Shown: positions 1-9,065, numbered from the stretch's first letter. The stretch: DNA of 32,625 bases from Bacteroidales bacterium (GCA_028280405.1 JANQLW010000025.1:69905-102529); one strand, 5' to 3'. The notes: generated by a model not told the origin, from the sequence alone. A program made the numbers and translations.

Positions 1-46
1 CCCGAGTATAAACAGGGTTCTAATAATAATATTAAAAGTAAATGAT

Positions 47-1411
47 TTATATTTCATATTTTTCAATCCTGCGATATAAAGCTCCTCTGGTTAATCCAAG
101 TTCTTTTGCCGCTTTTGTCAGGTTTCCCTGATGTTTTTTTATACATTTTACAATAGCGGCCTTTTCAAGAGAGAAAAGGTTTAGGGTTTCTTCTTCCTCT
201 TCTACATCCTGTATATGGCTCAAAAAATTAAAGTCTGAAGCACAGATATGCTCTCCGTTACTCATTATAACAGCTCGTTCAATAGCATGCTCCAGTTCCC
301 TGACATTGCCGGGCCAATTAAACTTCTGCAGCTTTTTCATTACACTGTCAGGGATGGTTAAATTATTTTTATGATATTTTTTTCTGAAATTTTTTAAAAA
401 GTGTTTTGCAAGAAGAGGAATGTCATCAGTTCTTTCCCTTAAAGTAGGAATATGAATTTCCACCGTATTAATTCTGTAATAGAGGTCCTGACGGAAGGAT
501 CCTTCTTTGACTAATCTTGCCAAAGGCAAATTACTGGCACAAATTAAACGGGTTTCCACATCAATTACCTTATTGCTTCCTAAGCGGTTTATTTGCCTTT
601 CCTGAATAGCCTTCAATAATTTAGATTGCAGGTTTAAGGGAATATTTGAGATTTCATCTAAGAATAAACTTCCTCCGGTCGCAGCTTCAAACCTACCAAT
701 ACGGTCCTCTTTTGCATCAGTAAATGCACCTTTTACATGTCCGAATAATTCACTTTCAAATAATGTTTCGCTGATGGCACCCAAATCCACTTTGATCATT
801 ACTTCTTCTGCATAATTTGACAAACGATGTATTAATTGAGCAATAACTTCCTTTCCTGTACCATTTTCTCCATAAATTAGAATATTCGCGTCAGTCGGAG
901 CAACCTTTTCTATTTGTTTTCTTAGCTCAAGCATTACTTTTGAGTTCCCGATCAATTCATCTTTATTGACGGTCTCATTCATCAACTGCTGCTTATTTCT
1001 TAATTGTTTGATCTTGGCTTGTGATAAGGATAGGTTGGTGGCTGATTTTACAGTGGGCAATAATTTTTCATTTTCCCAGGGTTTAACAATGAAATCCAAT
1101 GCTCCTGCTTTAATTGCCCTTACTGCTTTTTGAATTTCGCCGTAAGCCGTAATCATAATGACATTGGTTAAGGAATCCAATTTCTTTATTTTTCTTAACC
1201 AGTAAATCCCGTCATCACCACTGGTATCTCCTTTAGTGAAATTCATGTCCAGTAAAACCGTATGAAAAGTTGAATTTTTAAATTCCGAAGTAATTTTAGC
1301 AGGATCTGTTAAAGTAACTACTTTCTCAAAATGATTTTCTAAAAACATACGTAAACTCAGCAATACATATTTATCATCATCTACGATCAGTATGTTTCCT
1401 TTTTCTTTCAC
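47..1411 (-). CDS. sigma-54-dependent response regulator, NtrC/AtoC family
   Basis: This is a 454-residue enhancer-binding transcription activator. The receiver domain spans about residues 1-120, with acidic pocket D11-D13, predicted phospho-acceptor D55 (VLLDMNF) and K110 (IVKPW). The AAA+ sigma-54 interaction domain follows, with Walker A GENGTGKE at 181-188 and Walker B SLFLDEI near 250. The sigma-54 contact loop reads GAFTDA (228-233) instead of the textbook GAFTGA, a variant I recall from Bacteroidota homologues. A Fis-type helix-turn-helix lies at about 415-454. It presumably receives phosphate from a histidine kinase, which would lie beyond the left edge. It is transcribed divergently from the ABC permease at 1679, and the shared gap holds paired dyads and a sigma-54-like promoter, so it probably activates that permease. 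The family call is secure; the target is inferred. Confidence 0.95.
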   Translation of the reverse strand: MKEKGNILIVDDDKYVLLSLRMFLENHFEKVVTLTDPAKITSEFKNSTFHTVLLDMNFTKGDTSGDDGIYWLRKIKKLDSLTNVIMITAYGEIQKAVRAIKAGALDFIVKPWENEKLLPTVKSATNLSLSQAKIKQLRNKQQLMNETVNKDELIGNSKVMLELRKQIEKVAPTDANILIYGENGTGKEVIAQLIHRLSNYAEEVMIKVDLGAISETLFESELFGHVKGAFTDAKEDRIGRFEAATGGSLFLDEISNIPLNLQSKLLKAIQERQINRLGSNKVIDVETRLICASNLPLARLVKEGSFRQDLYYRINTVEIHIPTLRERTDDIPLLAKHFLKNFRKKYHKNNLTIPDSVMKKLQKFNWPGNVRELEHAIERAVIMSNGEHICASDFNFLSHIQDVEEEEETLNLFSLEKAAIVKCIKKHQGNLTKAAKELGLTRGALYRRIEKYEI

Positions 1412-1524
1412 TGTGAATGTTGATTTGAAACTTGGTAATTTCTATGCACAAAATAAGCCAATAATTAAAACTTCTTACAAATCAAATGAATATATCAATG
1501 CTTTCCAAGGAAATAATGCCTGAA

Positions 1525-1565
1525 TCGTCCATTTTTGGACGAATAATAGTCCGGTTTTGGGCGAA
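1525..1565 (+). promoter_or_regulatory. paired enhancer (UAS) candidates for the NtrC-type regulator
   Basis: The first site, TCGTCCATTTTTGGACGA (1525-1542), is a perfect 7-bp inverted repeat around TTTT. The second, TAGTCCGGTTTTGGGCGAA (1547-1565), is a degenerate copy in the same register. The start-to-start distance is 22 bp, about two helical turns, which suits tandem dimers of an enhancer-binding protein on one DNA face. They lie about 65-100 bp upstream of the -24/-12-like element, a usual place for sigma-54 enhancers. The function is inferred from architecture. Confidence 0.6.
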
Positions 1566-1627
1566 AGTATAAGTGAATAATAAAGGTGTTATTCTTAAGT
1601 GTCATAAAATCAGTATAATGTAATCGT

Positions 1628-1642
1628 TGGAACAGAGTTTGG
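1628..1642 (+). promoter_or_regulatory. sigma-54-like (-24/-12) promoter of the ABC permease
   Basis: TGGAACAGAGTTTGG matches the sigma-54 pattern TGGCAC-N5-TTGC except for A in place of C at the fourth base, and G in place of the final C. Transcription would start near 1653, giving a leader of roughly 26 nt before the ATG at 1679. The upstream paired dyads and the divergent NtrC-type gene support the call. Confidence 0.55.
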
Positions 1643-1678
1643 CATAGAGGGGTATAATTTGTAAATTGAAAAAAGATT

Positions 1679-4111
1679 ATGCTACGGAATTATTTTATCA
1701 TTGCCCTCAGGAATTTTAAGAAATACAAAATTTTCAGTGCCCTAAATATTTTTGGACTTGCACTGGGAATTAGTTGTGTTGTTTTTATTTATAGCTTCAT
1801 TAGTTATGAACTTAGCTTTGAAAAATGTTATCCTAAAGCTGATCGCCTATATCGGATTACCAGGAATTCTGTTGAGCCTGCCAAAACCAGATACTGGGCT
1901 CCGACTGCTCCCCGGCTGGGGCCTGCTATGAAAGAATTTATGCCGGAAATTGAAGCCAATGCAAGATTTCATCAAATGAGGCCCATGGACTTCTCCATTA
2001 ATGATAGCGTGAAAATGATTAAAAAGTTTACCGAATTTCATGGTTTCTTTACAGATTCAACGGCCTTTCATATGTTTGACCTGAAATTTGTATATGGGGA
2101 ACCTAAAACGGCATTGGCAGAACTTCATAATATTGTGATTTCGGAATCTATGGCTGAAAGATTTTTCTCTGGAATAAATCCGGTAGGCAAAACAATCAGA
2201 TGTGACGACTTTGGAAAAAACTTTGTCGTATCAGGTGTGATGAAAGATATAGAAGGGAATACACACCTGAAATTAAATTACCTGATATCAATGGAGTTGT
2301 TAAGAAAGAGCTTAATTGATCAGGGGCGTGAAGATCTTTACAATGCATTGGGTTGGGCAGGTCCCTATAATTATATATTGCTAAAAGAAAATGTCAATGT
2401 CAAAAATGTAGAGGCTAAAATGGATGACTTTTCTCTAAGTTACTGGAATGGAACGGGTAGCCCGGAAGAAATCCTGGCAAGTAATGAGTTTTTATTGCAA
2501 CCTATTAAAAAGATTCATTTACATTCTAAATTAGAGCAGGAGATAGGCCCCAATAGTGATGTTACCTATGTATATGTGTTTTCAACAGTGGCTATCCTTA
2601 TACTCTTAATTGCCGGAGTAAATTATGTGAATATTGCCACTGCACAATCGTTAAGCCGAATTAAAGAAATTGGAATCAGGAAAGTGGTGGGAGCTTATCG
2701 TGGACAAATTATCCGGCAGTATTTTAGCGAATCTATACTTACAACTATCATAGCCGGAGCACTTTCTATTTTATTGATTGATATATTATATCCATATTTT
2801 AATCACTTTTCCGGATTGGATTATGAATTGGCTCAGTTCTTTTCAAGAGAGAATATTGTACTCATGTTAATTATTATTTTTGGACTTGGAATTATTGCAG
2901 GTTTATATCCTGCATTAATGGCTTCGGCTTTTAAAATTCAGGATAATATCAAAGGAGCTAAAAAAGTAGGTTCCTTTAGTTATCAGTTAAGAAGGGTCCT
3001 TATTGTATTGCAATTTGCAATAGCTGTCTTTTTAATATTTAGTACACTTTCTATTCATAAACAATTACGATTGTTTAATAATGTTGACCTCGGTTTTCAA
3101 AAAGAAAATGTAGTTTGCATTTATAACGATGTAGAGCTTGCAAAAGTGATGCGAAAAGATCTTAAAGCCTTTAAAGCTGAAATTATGCAAAACCCTATGA
3201 TAACGGATGTTTCTTCGGTTTCTAACTTGCCAGGAGTACGTACCAGTGTGGAAACATTATTTATTGAAGGCTTTACTCATGAGAGTGGAGAAATGCCTAG
3301 CCTGAGGTTTATCAGAGCTGATGCGGACTACTTAAAAACCATGAAGATAGAATTGTTGGAAGGCAATGATTTTATTAGTAATAAGGATACTATCATACAA
3401 TTCCTGACAAATGAAAGTTGTTTGAGGGCAATTGGGCTTAAAGATCCTATTGGCAAATATGCCAGAAACATTTGGGGTGTAAGAGGCCGGATTGTAGGAG
3501 TTGTAAAGGATTTTAATTTTGCTTCCCTGCATGAATCCATTGAGCCAATGGTCTTGGAATATACTCCGGGAAGAGGATTGGGCTGTAATCTATTTAGATA
3601 TGTTGGCGATGAAAAAGAGGTGTTGACATATTTGGAAACTAAATTGAAAGCATTTGCCCCTAATATGATATTTGGTCATAAATTCATTACTGATCAATGG
3701 GATGGGCTTTATGAGACTGAAAATAAAGCAGGAGATACTTTTAATGCTTTTACAATATTAGCGATAATTATCTCATGTATTGGATTATTTGGATTATCTG
3801 CTTTCACTGCTGAATCCCGAATGAAAGAAATGGGTATTCGAAAGATTCATGGGGCTGGTATTTTGGATATTACAAAAGCATTTGGGCTTTCATTTTTCAA
3901 ACTAATATTGGTTTCAACAATTTTTGCAATACCTGTAGGATGGTTTATTATTGAACGTTGGCTGCAGGATTTTGAGTATCGTATCAATATGGATTGGATG
4001 TATATCGTATATTCTTTGAGCATCATTTTGGGGATTGCCTTTGTCACAATCTTATATCAATTGGTTAAAATACATAGGGAAAATCCTATTGAGTTCATCA
4101 AATATGAGTAA
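1679..4111 (+). CDS. FtsX/MacB-type ABC transporter permease
   Basis: This is an 810-residue integral membrane protein with the duplicated MacB-like layout of Bacteroidota ABC permeases. It has an N-terminal TM helix (about 19-42), a periplasmic MacB_PCD domain, and a three-helix FtsX block around residues 300-420 with the typical sequence SRIKEIGIRKVVGA. A further TM helix, second periplasmic domain and second FtsX block follow (about 690-805, with SRMKEMGIRKIHGA). Such permeases pair with a LolD/MacB-like ATPase and act as mechanotransmitters or exporters. No ATPase gene is adjacent; one lies about 7.8 kb away at 11908, and whether they pair is unknown. The upstream sigma-54-like promoter and the divergent regulator suggest inducible, possibly envelope-stress or antimicrobial-response, expression. 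The substrate is unknown. Confidence 0.93.
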   Translation: MLRNYFIIALRNFKKYKIFSALNIFGLALGISCVVFIYSFISYELSFEKCYPKADRLYRITRNSVEPAKTRYWAPTAPRLGPAMKEFMPEIEANARFHQMRPMDFSINDSVKMIKKFTEFHGFFTDSTAFHMFDLKFVYGEPKTALAELHNIVISESMAERFFSGINPVGKTIRCDDFGKNFVVSGVMKDIEGNTHLKLNYLISMELLRKSLIDQGREDLYNALGWAGPYNYILLKENVNVKNVEAKMDDFSLSYWNGTGSPEEILASNEFLLQPIKKIHLHSKLEQEIGPNSDVTYVYVFSTVAILILLIAGVNYVNIATAQSLSRIKEIGIRKVVGAYRGQIIRQYFSESILTTIIAGALSILLIDILYPYFNHFSGLDYELAQFFSRENIVLMLIIIFGLGIIAGLYPALMASAFKIQDNIKGAKKVGSFSYQLRRVLIVLQFAIAVFLIFSTLSIHKQLRLFNNVDLGFQKENVVCIYNDVELAKVMRKDLKAFKAEIMQNPMITDVSSVSNLPGVRTSVETLFIEGFTHESGEMPSLRFIRADADYLKTMKIELLEGNDFISNKDTIIQFLTNESCLRAIGLKDPIGKYARNIWGVRGRIVGVVKDFNFASLHESIEPMVLEYTPGRGLGCNLFRYVGDEKEVLTYLETKLKAFAPNMIFGHKFITDQWDGLYETENKAGDTFNAFTILAIIISCIGLFGLSAFTAESRMKEMGIRKIHGAGILDITKAFGLSFFKLILVSTIFAIPVGWFIIERWLQDFEYRINMDWMYIVYSLSIILGIAFVTILYQLVKIHRENPIEFIKYE

Positions 4112-4171
4112 GGACTCTCCTTATCATCTCATAATTATTATCCATTTATCGGATAATCGCACTTTCAGATG

Positions 4172-4195
4172 AACCCATGACGCCTGTTGTGGGTT
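4172..4195. terminator. weak hairpin between convergent genes
   Basis: AACCCA (4172-4177) pairs with TGGGTT (4190-4195) between the convergent permease and rarA genes. The stem is short and followed only by TTATTTA, so terminator activity is uncertain. Confidence 0.35.
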
Positions 4196-4217
4196 TATTT
4201 ATGTCTAAAAAGTTATC

Positions 4218-5480
4218 TTAGTAAGAATACTTATCCTTCCACAAGCTCTTCAAATATTTCCTGGTTTCATTTTCTCGTGGATTATTCCCCGGATCAAACA
4301 AAATAGTTCCACTGATTTCTTCCGGGAGGAATTCCATATCTACAAAATTACCTTCAAACTGATGTGCATATTTATAATCCTTACCATAACCAATATTTTT
4401 CATAAGCTTGGTAGGGGCATTCCTGATTTGAAGAGGAACAGGTAAATCTCCTGTTTTGCGAACCAAAGCTTCAGCATCATTAATAGCTTTATAAGCTGAA
4501 TTACTTTTTGGTGATGTTGCCAAATATATCGCTGTTTGTGACAAAATAATCCGGCTTTCGGGCCAACCGATTTTATTTACGGCATCAAAACAGGAGTTGG
4601 CAAGTAATAAAGCATTTGGGTTGGCATTCCCAATATCTTCAGATGCCAGGATCAACATTCTACGGGCAATAAATTTAGGGTCTTCTCCGGCAGCTACCAT
4701 ACGAGCCAGATAATATAGCGTAGCATTCGGGTCACTTCCACGCATGGATTTTATGAAGGCAGAGATTACATCATAATGCATTTCTCCTTGTTTATCATAG
4801 ATAGCCAGGTTTTGTTGTATGACTTCTAAAGTAGATTTATTATCTATTTCTACTTCCTTCGATCGGGTAGTGCTGACTAATAATTCAATGGCATTTAATA
4901 ATTTTCTTGCATCACCTCCCGAAACCCGGAATAAAGCTTCGTGTTCTTTAATATTAATTTTTATTGCCTGATTGTTATAATGCTCAATTGCCCGGGTGAC
5001 TAATGTCATTAAATCTTCTTCCTGCAGATGTTTTAAAATATAAACCTGGCAGCGGGATAGGAGAGGAGAAATTACTTCAAATGAGGGATTCTCCGTGGTT
5101 GCACCGATTAAAGTAACAATCCTTTTTTCTACAGCTCCCAATAATGAATCCTGTTGTGATTTACTGAAACGATGAATTTCATCAATAAATAAGATTGCCT
5201 GTGAACCTTGTTTTGCCAGTTCAATAACTTTTCTTACATCCTTAACTCCTGAACTAATTGCACTCAAAGTATAAAATGGCCTTTGTAACGACTGTGAAAT
5301 TATATATGCTAAAGTGGTTTTCCCGACACCGGGAGGCCCCCATAAAATCATGGAAGGGATATTATTGTTTTCAATCGATTGTCTTAATATGGCATTTTCA
5401 CCTAAAAGATGCTTTTGCCCGATATATTCATCAAGTGAAGAAGGACGAAGTTGCTCTGCAAGGGGGCTTGATTGGTTCAT
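4218..5480 (-). CDS. rarA: replication-associated recombination protein A (RarA/MgsA AAA+ ATPase)
   Basis: This 420-residue cytoplasmic AAA+ ATPase is related to clamp loaders and to eukaryotic WRNIP1. The family acts at stalled replication forks. Seen in the sequence: Walker A GPPGVGKT (48-55), Walker B ILFIDEIHRF (97-106), sensor 1 LIGATTENPSF, an arginine-finger LLSRC motif and the family-specific C-terminal tetramerisation region, including MRGSDPNATLYYLARM. The length is normal. The ATG start precedes the family-typical PLAEQLRPSSLDEYIGQ. Upstream on the minus strand a TAAATTTG box (5502-5509) sits only 9 bp from a MITE-like repeat that begins at 5519, so the -33 region of its likely promoter lies inside the repeat. 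Confidence 0.97.
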   Translation of the reverse strand: MNQSSPLAEQLRPSSLDEYIGQKHLLGENAILRQSIENNNIPSMILWGPPGVGKTTLAYIISQSLQRPFYTLSAISSGVKDVRKVIELAKQGSQAILFIDEIHRFSKSQQDSLLGAVEKRIVTLIGATTENPSFEVISPLLSRCQVYILKHLQEEDLMTLVTRAIEHYNNQAIKINIKEHEALFRVSGGDARKLLNAIELLVSTTRSKEVEIDNKSTLEVIQQNLAIYDKQGEMHYDVISAFIKSMRGSDPNATLYYLARMVAAGEDPKFIARRMLILASEDIGNANPNALLLANSCFDAVNKIGWPESRIILSQTAIYLATSPKSNSAYKAINDAEALVRKTGDLPVPLQIRNAPTKLMKNIGYGKDYKYAHQFEGNFVDMEFLPEEISGTILFDPGNNPRENETRKYLKSLWKDKYSY

Positions 5481-5501
5481 GTTAGTTATTTTATGCTAAC
5501 A

Positions 5502-5509
5502 CAAATTTA
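5502..5509 (-). promoter_or_regulatory. putative -7 box for rarA
   Basis: Read on the minus strand, TAAATTTG matches the Bacteroidota -7 consensus TAnnTTTG, 22 bp before the rarA start codon. No TTTG -33 box is visible at the expected distance; that stretch lies inside the terminal repeat of the MITE-like element. Confidence 0.45.
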
Positions 5510-5518
5510 ATAATTTGT

Positions 5519-5812
5519 CCCGATAGCTATCGCATAGGCGTCAACTTAAGAGACTATACAAACAGTATTTATCCCCCAAAAGACTTTCCCCAGAATAGTT
5601 TAGAGCGTGTCAAAAAAGTAAGAAAACCTTAGCGGAAATTCTGTCAGAGAAGCAGAGAATTACAGAAACGTAGACAAAAACAAGAATCGTCTGTGAAAAT
5701 CTGTGTAGTCTGTGTGAGAAGAAACAATCAAAATTAGCGCACAGAAATCACAGAAAACCACAGAAAAGATAAAAATTTCTCTTAAGTTGACGCCTATGCG
5801 ATAAATATCGGG
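5519..5812 (+). mobile_element. MITE-like repeat element, copy 1
   Basis: This 294-bp non-coding element is bounded by terminal inverted repeats of about 35 bp. The left end begins CCCGATAGCTATCGCATAGG and runs on through GTCAACTTAAGAGA. The right end is its reverse complement with two mismatches. The interior lacks an ORF and is rich in CTGTG/CACAG words. A second copy lies in the opposite orientation at 16280-16572. No clear target-site duplication is visible. It separates rarA from the small membrane-protein gene. A non-autonomous transposable element is the likeliest explanation. Confidence 0.8.
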
Positions 5813-5897
5813 ATGAAAATTGAAGTAAAGATAGTTAGCTTGACATCCTAAACATTTAACACCAGATCACAATGGCATATGCTAAATGATATATGAA

Positions 5898-6113
5898 TTA
5901 AGCTTTCTTTTTATTTCTCAAAGAGTAAGATATAAATGAAATAATCATATATGGCCCGGCAATCAATGTAAATATAAAGCCTGTCATCATTATAAATTCA
6001 AATACGGTATGCCAAACATTTGCGTATGGAGGATCAGTATCGATAATATATCCAAAAGTAGTTAAAAGGATGGCAAATCCTAAAATGATTAATAAAGGTA
6101 GCTTTGGTTTCAT
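5898..6113 (-). CDS. small two-TM membrane protein, unknown function
   Basis: This 71-residue hydrophobic protein has two predicted membrane helices (about 6-25 and 38-62) joined by a short loop, IDTDPPYANVWH, and ends in basic residues (RNKKKA), which suggests a cytoplasmic C-terminus. I do not recognise the family. The coding call rests on the coherent two-helix pattern and the ATG and TAA codons. It may be expressed alone: the MITE-like element lies downstream and a terminator for the next gene lies upstream. Confidence 0.65.
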   Translation of the reverse strand: MKPKLPLLIILGFAILLTTFGYIIDTDPPYANVWHTVFEFIMMTGFIFTLIAGPYMIISFISYSLRNKKKA

Positions 6114-6272
6114 GATGATTGATTTTGTAATTAATAAAAATAAAGTGATTTATTGGAAAATCAAAATGTTTATTGGGTAGGGATTACTGGTTACTAGTTA
6201 CTAGTTGTTGCTGGTAATATTAGTAAAATATCGTTTAAAAATTTTTTATGATTTACCTTTTTAACAAGAAAA

Positions 6273-6299
6273 AAGCACGAACAATTTGATCGTGCTTTT
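6273..6299 (-). terminator. Rho-independent terminator
   Basis: AAGCACGA (6273-6280) pairs with TCGTGCTT (6290-6297). On the minus strand the hairpin is followed by a run of six T, right after the propeller lipoprotein gene that ends at 6327. A shorter T run on the plus strand could make it bidirectional. Confidence 0.8.
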
Positions 6300-6326
6300 G
6301 TTATGATATTTTAGCCAGGTATTAAA

Positions 6327-7364
6327 TTAAAATTTTAATCTCCAGATTTGTCTGTAAGCGCTATGATATCTATGTATAATTAACTCATCACTATCTATCC
6401 AAATTGGATAACCCCAGCTAAAAGGTCCTGTTTCTCCAGTGATAGAAGCATCTTTTTTAGTTCTTTGAGTTAATCCGGTTCCATCAGCTTTTATCGTATA
6501 AACCTGATGATTTCCATTGCTATCTTCTCTGTCAAAAGCAATTAGGTTTCCATTTGGTGACCATGAAGGATTATTTGATGGAATACCATTATCACCTTCA
6601 GTGGTTAACCTTTTTACAATAGCACCAGTTGAAGCATTTATAATATAAATGTCATTGGCAATATTTGAAGCACTTCCTGTTGGCGCATGTGAAATTACAA
6701 TTTGGCTTCCATCGGGAGAGAAAGAAAAGGTTTCTCCAACACGAAAACCATCGATTAATTTTGTGCCAACTGTAGTTGCACTTCCTCCCGTAATAGCTGT
6801 GGCATCAGCAATCCTTAATTCAAATGCAGTAGGAGTTACTCCATTACCGGAAGTTCTTACAATCCATGCTCCTTTAGCAGTGCCTGTATGATAGTTTACA
6901 TAAGCTCCGCCTAATCCTGCTGGAATAGTAAGCAATACGTTTATACCTGTACTTGGGCCACTATTCCCTACACGTGATACAGGAAATGTTTCCGATAAAT
7001 CCAGGCTTAAACATTTGTGGATTCCCTCTGCTTCATAAAATGATAATCTGTTTTGATAAATGCTAAATGCACCTCCTGTTCTTGCCCCCCATCCGGTAGA
7101 TGTAAAATCAAGAATTTCCTGTGCATTACTACCATCATTATCTATTCTCCAAATGTCGTATGTATCTGAAGATGCGGATGATATATTTGATTTGTAATAA
7201 ATTTTATCAGAGCTATAACATCCGGCTGTTTCTATTTTTGTAGTGCTTGATGTTAATTTTTGATAGGTAGAGCCATTGTTTGGATCCGGATTTTCATCTT
7301 CTTTTTCGCAACTCCAAAATATAAATACAAACAAAAATAAAAATAAGCTTAAGTGTTTTTTCAT
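6327..7364 (-). CDS. TolB-like (PD40) beta-propeller lipoprotein
   Basis: This 345-residue lipoprotein has signal peptide MKKHLSLFLFLFVFIFWSC with lipobox cysteine C19, then an acidic linker (EKEDENPDPNN). The body contains WD40-like PD40 repeats of the TolB type: DIWRIDNDGSNAQEI, FSFSPDGSQIVIS, SWSPNGNLIAFDRED and HQVYTIKADGTGLTQ. Propellers of this kind usually serve as protein-interaction platforms at the envelope. It is probably monocistronic, with a strong terminator after its stop. No Pal/Tol genes are nearby, so it should not be called TolB itself. Confidence 0.85.
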   Translation of the reverse strand: MKKHLSLFLFLFVFIFWSCEKEDENPDPNNGSTYQKLTSSTTKIETAGCYSSDKIYYKSNISSASSDTYDIWRIDNDGSNAQEILDFTSTGWGARTGGAFSIYQNRLSFYEAEGIHKCLSLDLSETFPVSRVGNSGPSTGINVLLTIPAGLGGAYVNYHTGTAKGAWIVRTSGNGVTPTAFELRIADATAITGGSATTVGTKLIDGFRVGETFSFSPDGSQIVISHAPTGSASNIANDIYIINASTGAIVKRLTTEGDNGIPSNNPSWSPNGNLIAFDREDSNGNHQVYTIKADGTGLTQRTKKDASITGETGPFSWGYPIWIDSDELIIHRYHSAYRQIWRLKF

Positions 7365-7536
7365 GATGTGATTAATTAGGTTAATATATTAAATATCTAC
7401 TTTTATTCTCTAATTAGTGTTGGTAACTAATATACAAAATATTACTGTTTCCTATCAAAGGAAATGAGGAAATATTTTAAGCATTAGCCATTAGTAGTAG
7501 TAGCTATTGAGTAATAATATATAACTTATTCACTCA

Positions 7537-8991
7537 TTAAGGACACGGCTCCTGAAAATTTTCAATCCTGTTGAATAATTCTGAATTTCCCGTATAACCA
7601 AAAATTTTGCGTGTTTTAATGAATTCCTCTATATAAACAGGGACATATTTTTCCCAGCCACTCTCATTATTCTTAATCATCTTTAAAACATCAGCAGATT
7701 TAATATGCAACCAATCTTTTTTGATATTGCTTAAGTCCAGTATCATTCTGTTTTTAATCAGATATTTATATAAATATTTTAAATCTTCCGGAAGTGGCAG
7801 GTTCTGTGAGGTAATAAGTTTTCCGGTATTTTCATCTAAGGTAGGATATACATATAGCTTCATGTTTTTGGTGAAAAGTTTTCCAAAAGCTTCCAGAATA
7901 CCACCATTCAGATGTTCGTAATAAAGAGGTTCTAGAACATTGATAAATGTTGGAATTCCTATGACCACACGTAAATTTTTTATTTTGAATTCTGAAAAAT
8001 ACTTAACCAGCTTATAATAATACCTGAAGTTGGATATCATCACATTTTGCCCCATTCCATTTAAAATGTCCACTCTTTCCAGAAAATCCCTTTCATCCAG
8101 GTTTCCTTCCTGCAGCAGGTTATTTAAGGTCATTTCGCAAAGGCCTACGGTATTCTCTTTATCATAGTCTTCATCTTTTTTAAAAAGTCCGAAACTGGTT
8201 TTAAGCATGTCAAATCCTACATAAGTAATGGGACGGAAACTTCCACGAAAGGCCAGCACATTTTTTTTATATAGCATATCGGAAGGCTCTATAACCTCTC
8301 CATAACGATTAAAAATGGTTGCAGTAGTCATTTCATTTTTTACAAGCTGAACACTTAACAAACGGTTGTCTACATAGTTAAGTTCCGGCCCTTTCATACG
8401 AACCATGCTGATCTCTATACGCTCATTTGATAAAGAGTCCAATAATGATTTTAAAAAGATATTTGGAGTTTCATGATGATAATAACATGCAAAAATTAAG
8501 TTAATTCCTAAAATACCTAGTGTTTGTTGTTGTTGCAAAGTGTCATTCTCCAGAAGCTTTACATGTAATATAACTTCATTGGGTTTTGAATTTGTCTTTA
8601 ATTGAAACCGGACTCCCAGCCAGCCGTGGCAATAATTATCTTTTTTAAAATTTAGAACACTAACCGTATTTGCAAAGACAAAGTATAAGGTATCTTCTTT
8701 TCTTTTTCCTTCAAGGGTTTTAGTGAGTTCATTAAATTCAGCTTTAAGCATGGAGTTTAATCTCTCTTCAGAAACAAAACGATGACTATCTTTACACTCA
8801 TATATGGCATCACTAAAGGATTTATCATAAGCTGAAATTGTTTTTGCTACAGTTCCTGAGGCAGCACCTGCCTGAAAAAAATGTCGGGCAACCTCTTGTC
8901 CGCCACCGATTTCCGCAATCGTACCATAAGTTTTAGAATTTAGATTGAGTCGTAATGCTTTTCGGTTGGTGCTGATAATTTCTCTTTCCAT
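7537..8991 (-). CDS. conserved protein of unknown function (GTIAEIGGGQEVAR family)
   Basis: This 484-residue protein has no signal peptide or membrane helix and is presumably cytoplasmic. Its N-terminus has a strong glycine-rich signature (SKTYGTIAEIGGGQEVARHF followed by GTVAKTISAYDKSFSDAIY). I recall this signature in widely distributed proteins of uncertain function, some mislabelled as TonB-dependent receptors or nucleotide adenylyltransferases. No catalytic motif is obvious. No operon partner is evident: a 172-bp gap lies downstream, before the lipoprotein gene's start, and a repeat element lies upstream. Confidence 0.8.
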   Translation of the reverse strand: MEREIISTNRKALRLNLNSKTYGTIAEIGGGQEVARHFFQAGAASGTVAKTISAYDKSFSDAIYECKDSHRFVSEERLNSMLKAEFNELTKTLEGKRKEDTLYFVFANTVSVLNFKKDNYCHGWLGVRFQLKTNSKPNEVILHVKLLENDTLQQQQTLGILGINLIFACYYHHETPNIFLKSLLDSLSNERIEISMVRMKGPELNYVDNRLLSVQLVKNEMTTATIFNRYGEVIEPSDMLYKKNVLAFRGSFRPITYVGFDMLKTSFGLFKKDEDYDKENTVGLCEMTLNNLLQEGNLDERDFLERVDILNGMGQNVMISNFRYYYKLVKYFSEFKIKNLRVVIGIPTFINVLEPLYYEHLNGGILEAFGKLFTKNMKLYVYPTLDENTGKLITSQNLPLPEDLKYLYKYLIKNRMILDLSNIKKDWLHIKSADVLKMIKNNESGWEKYVPVYIEEFIKTRKIFGYTGNSELFNRIENFQEPCP

Positions 8992-9065
8992 GCTAATAAT
9001 TTAGAACTATTAAAGATAATACTTAATTATGAGTTATAAATCATTAGTGTCCGGCTAATTGTTTT

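Larger units (their letters stand above)
1412..1678. promoter_or_regulatory. divergent intergenic regulatory region
   Basis: This gap separates the NtrC-type regulator (minus) from the ABC permease (plus). It contains two related dyads at 1525-1542 and 1547-1565 and a -24/-12-like element at 1628-1642, listed separately. No ORF or RNA gene is visible. Confidence 0.7.

Noticed and set aside
6179-6216. Short direct repeats (GGTTACTAGTTACTAGTTG type)
   Set aside because: A brief low-complexity run with no units of regular length or spacers; not a CRISPR array and too short to assign.
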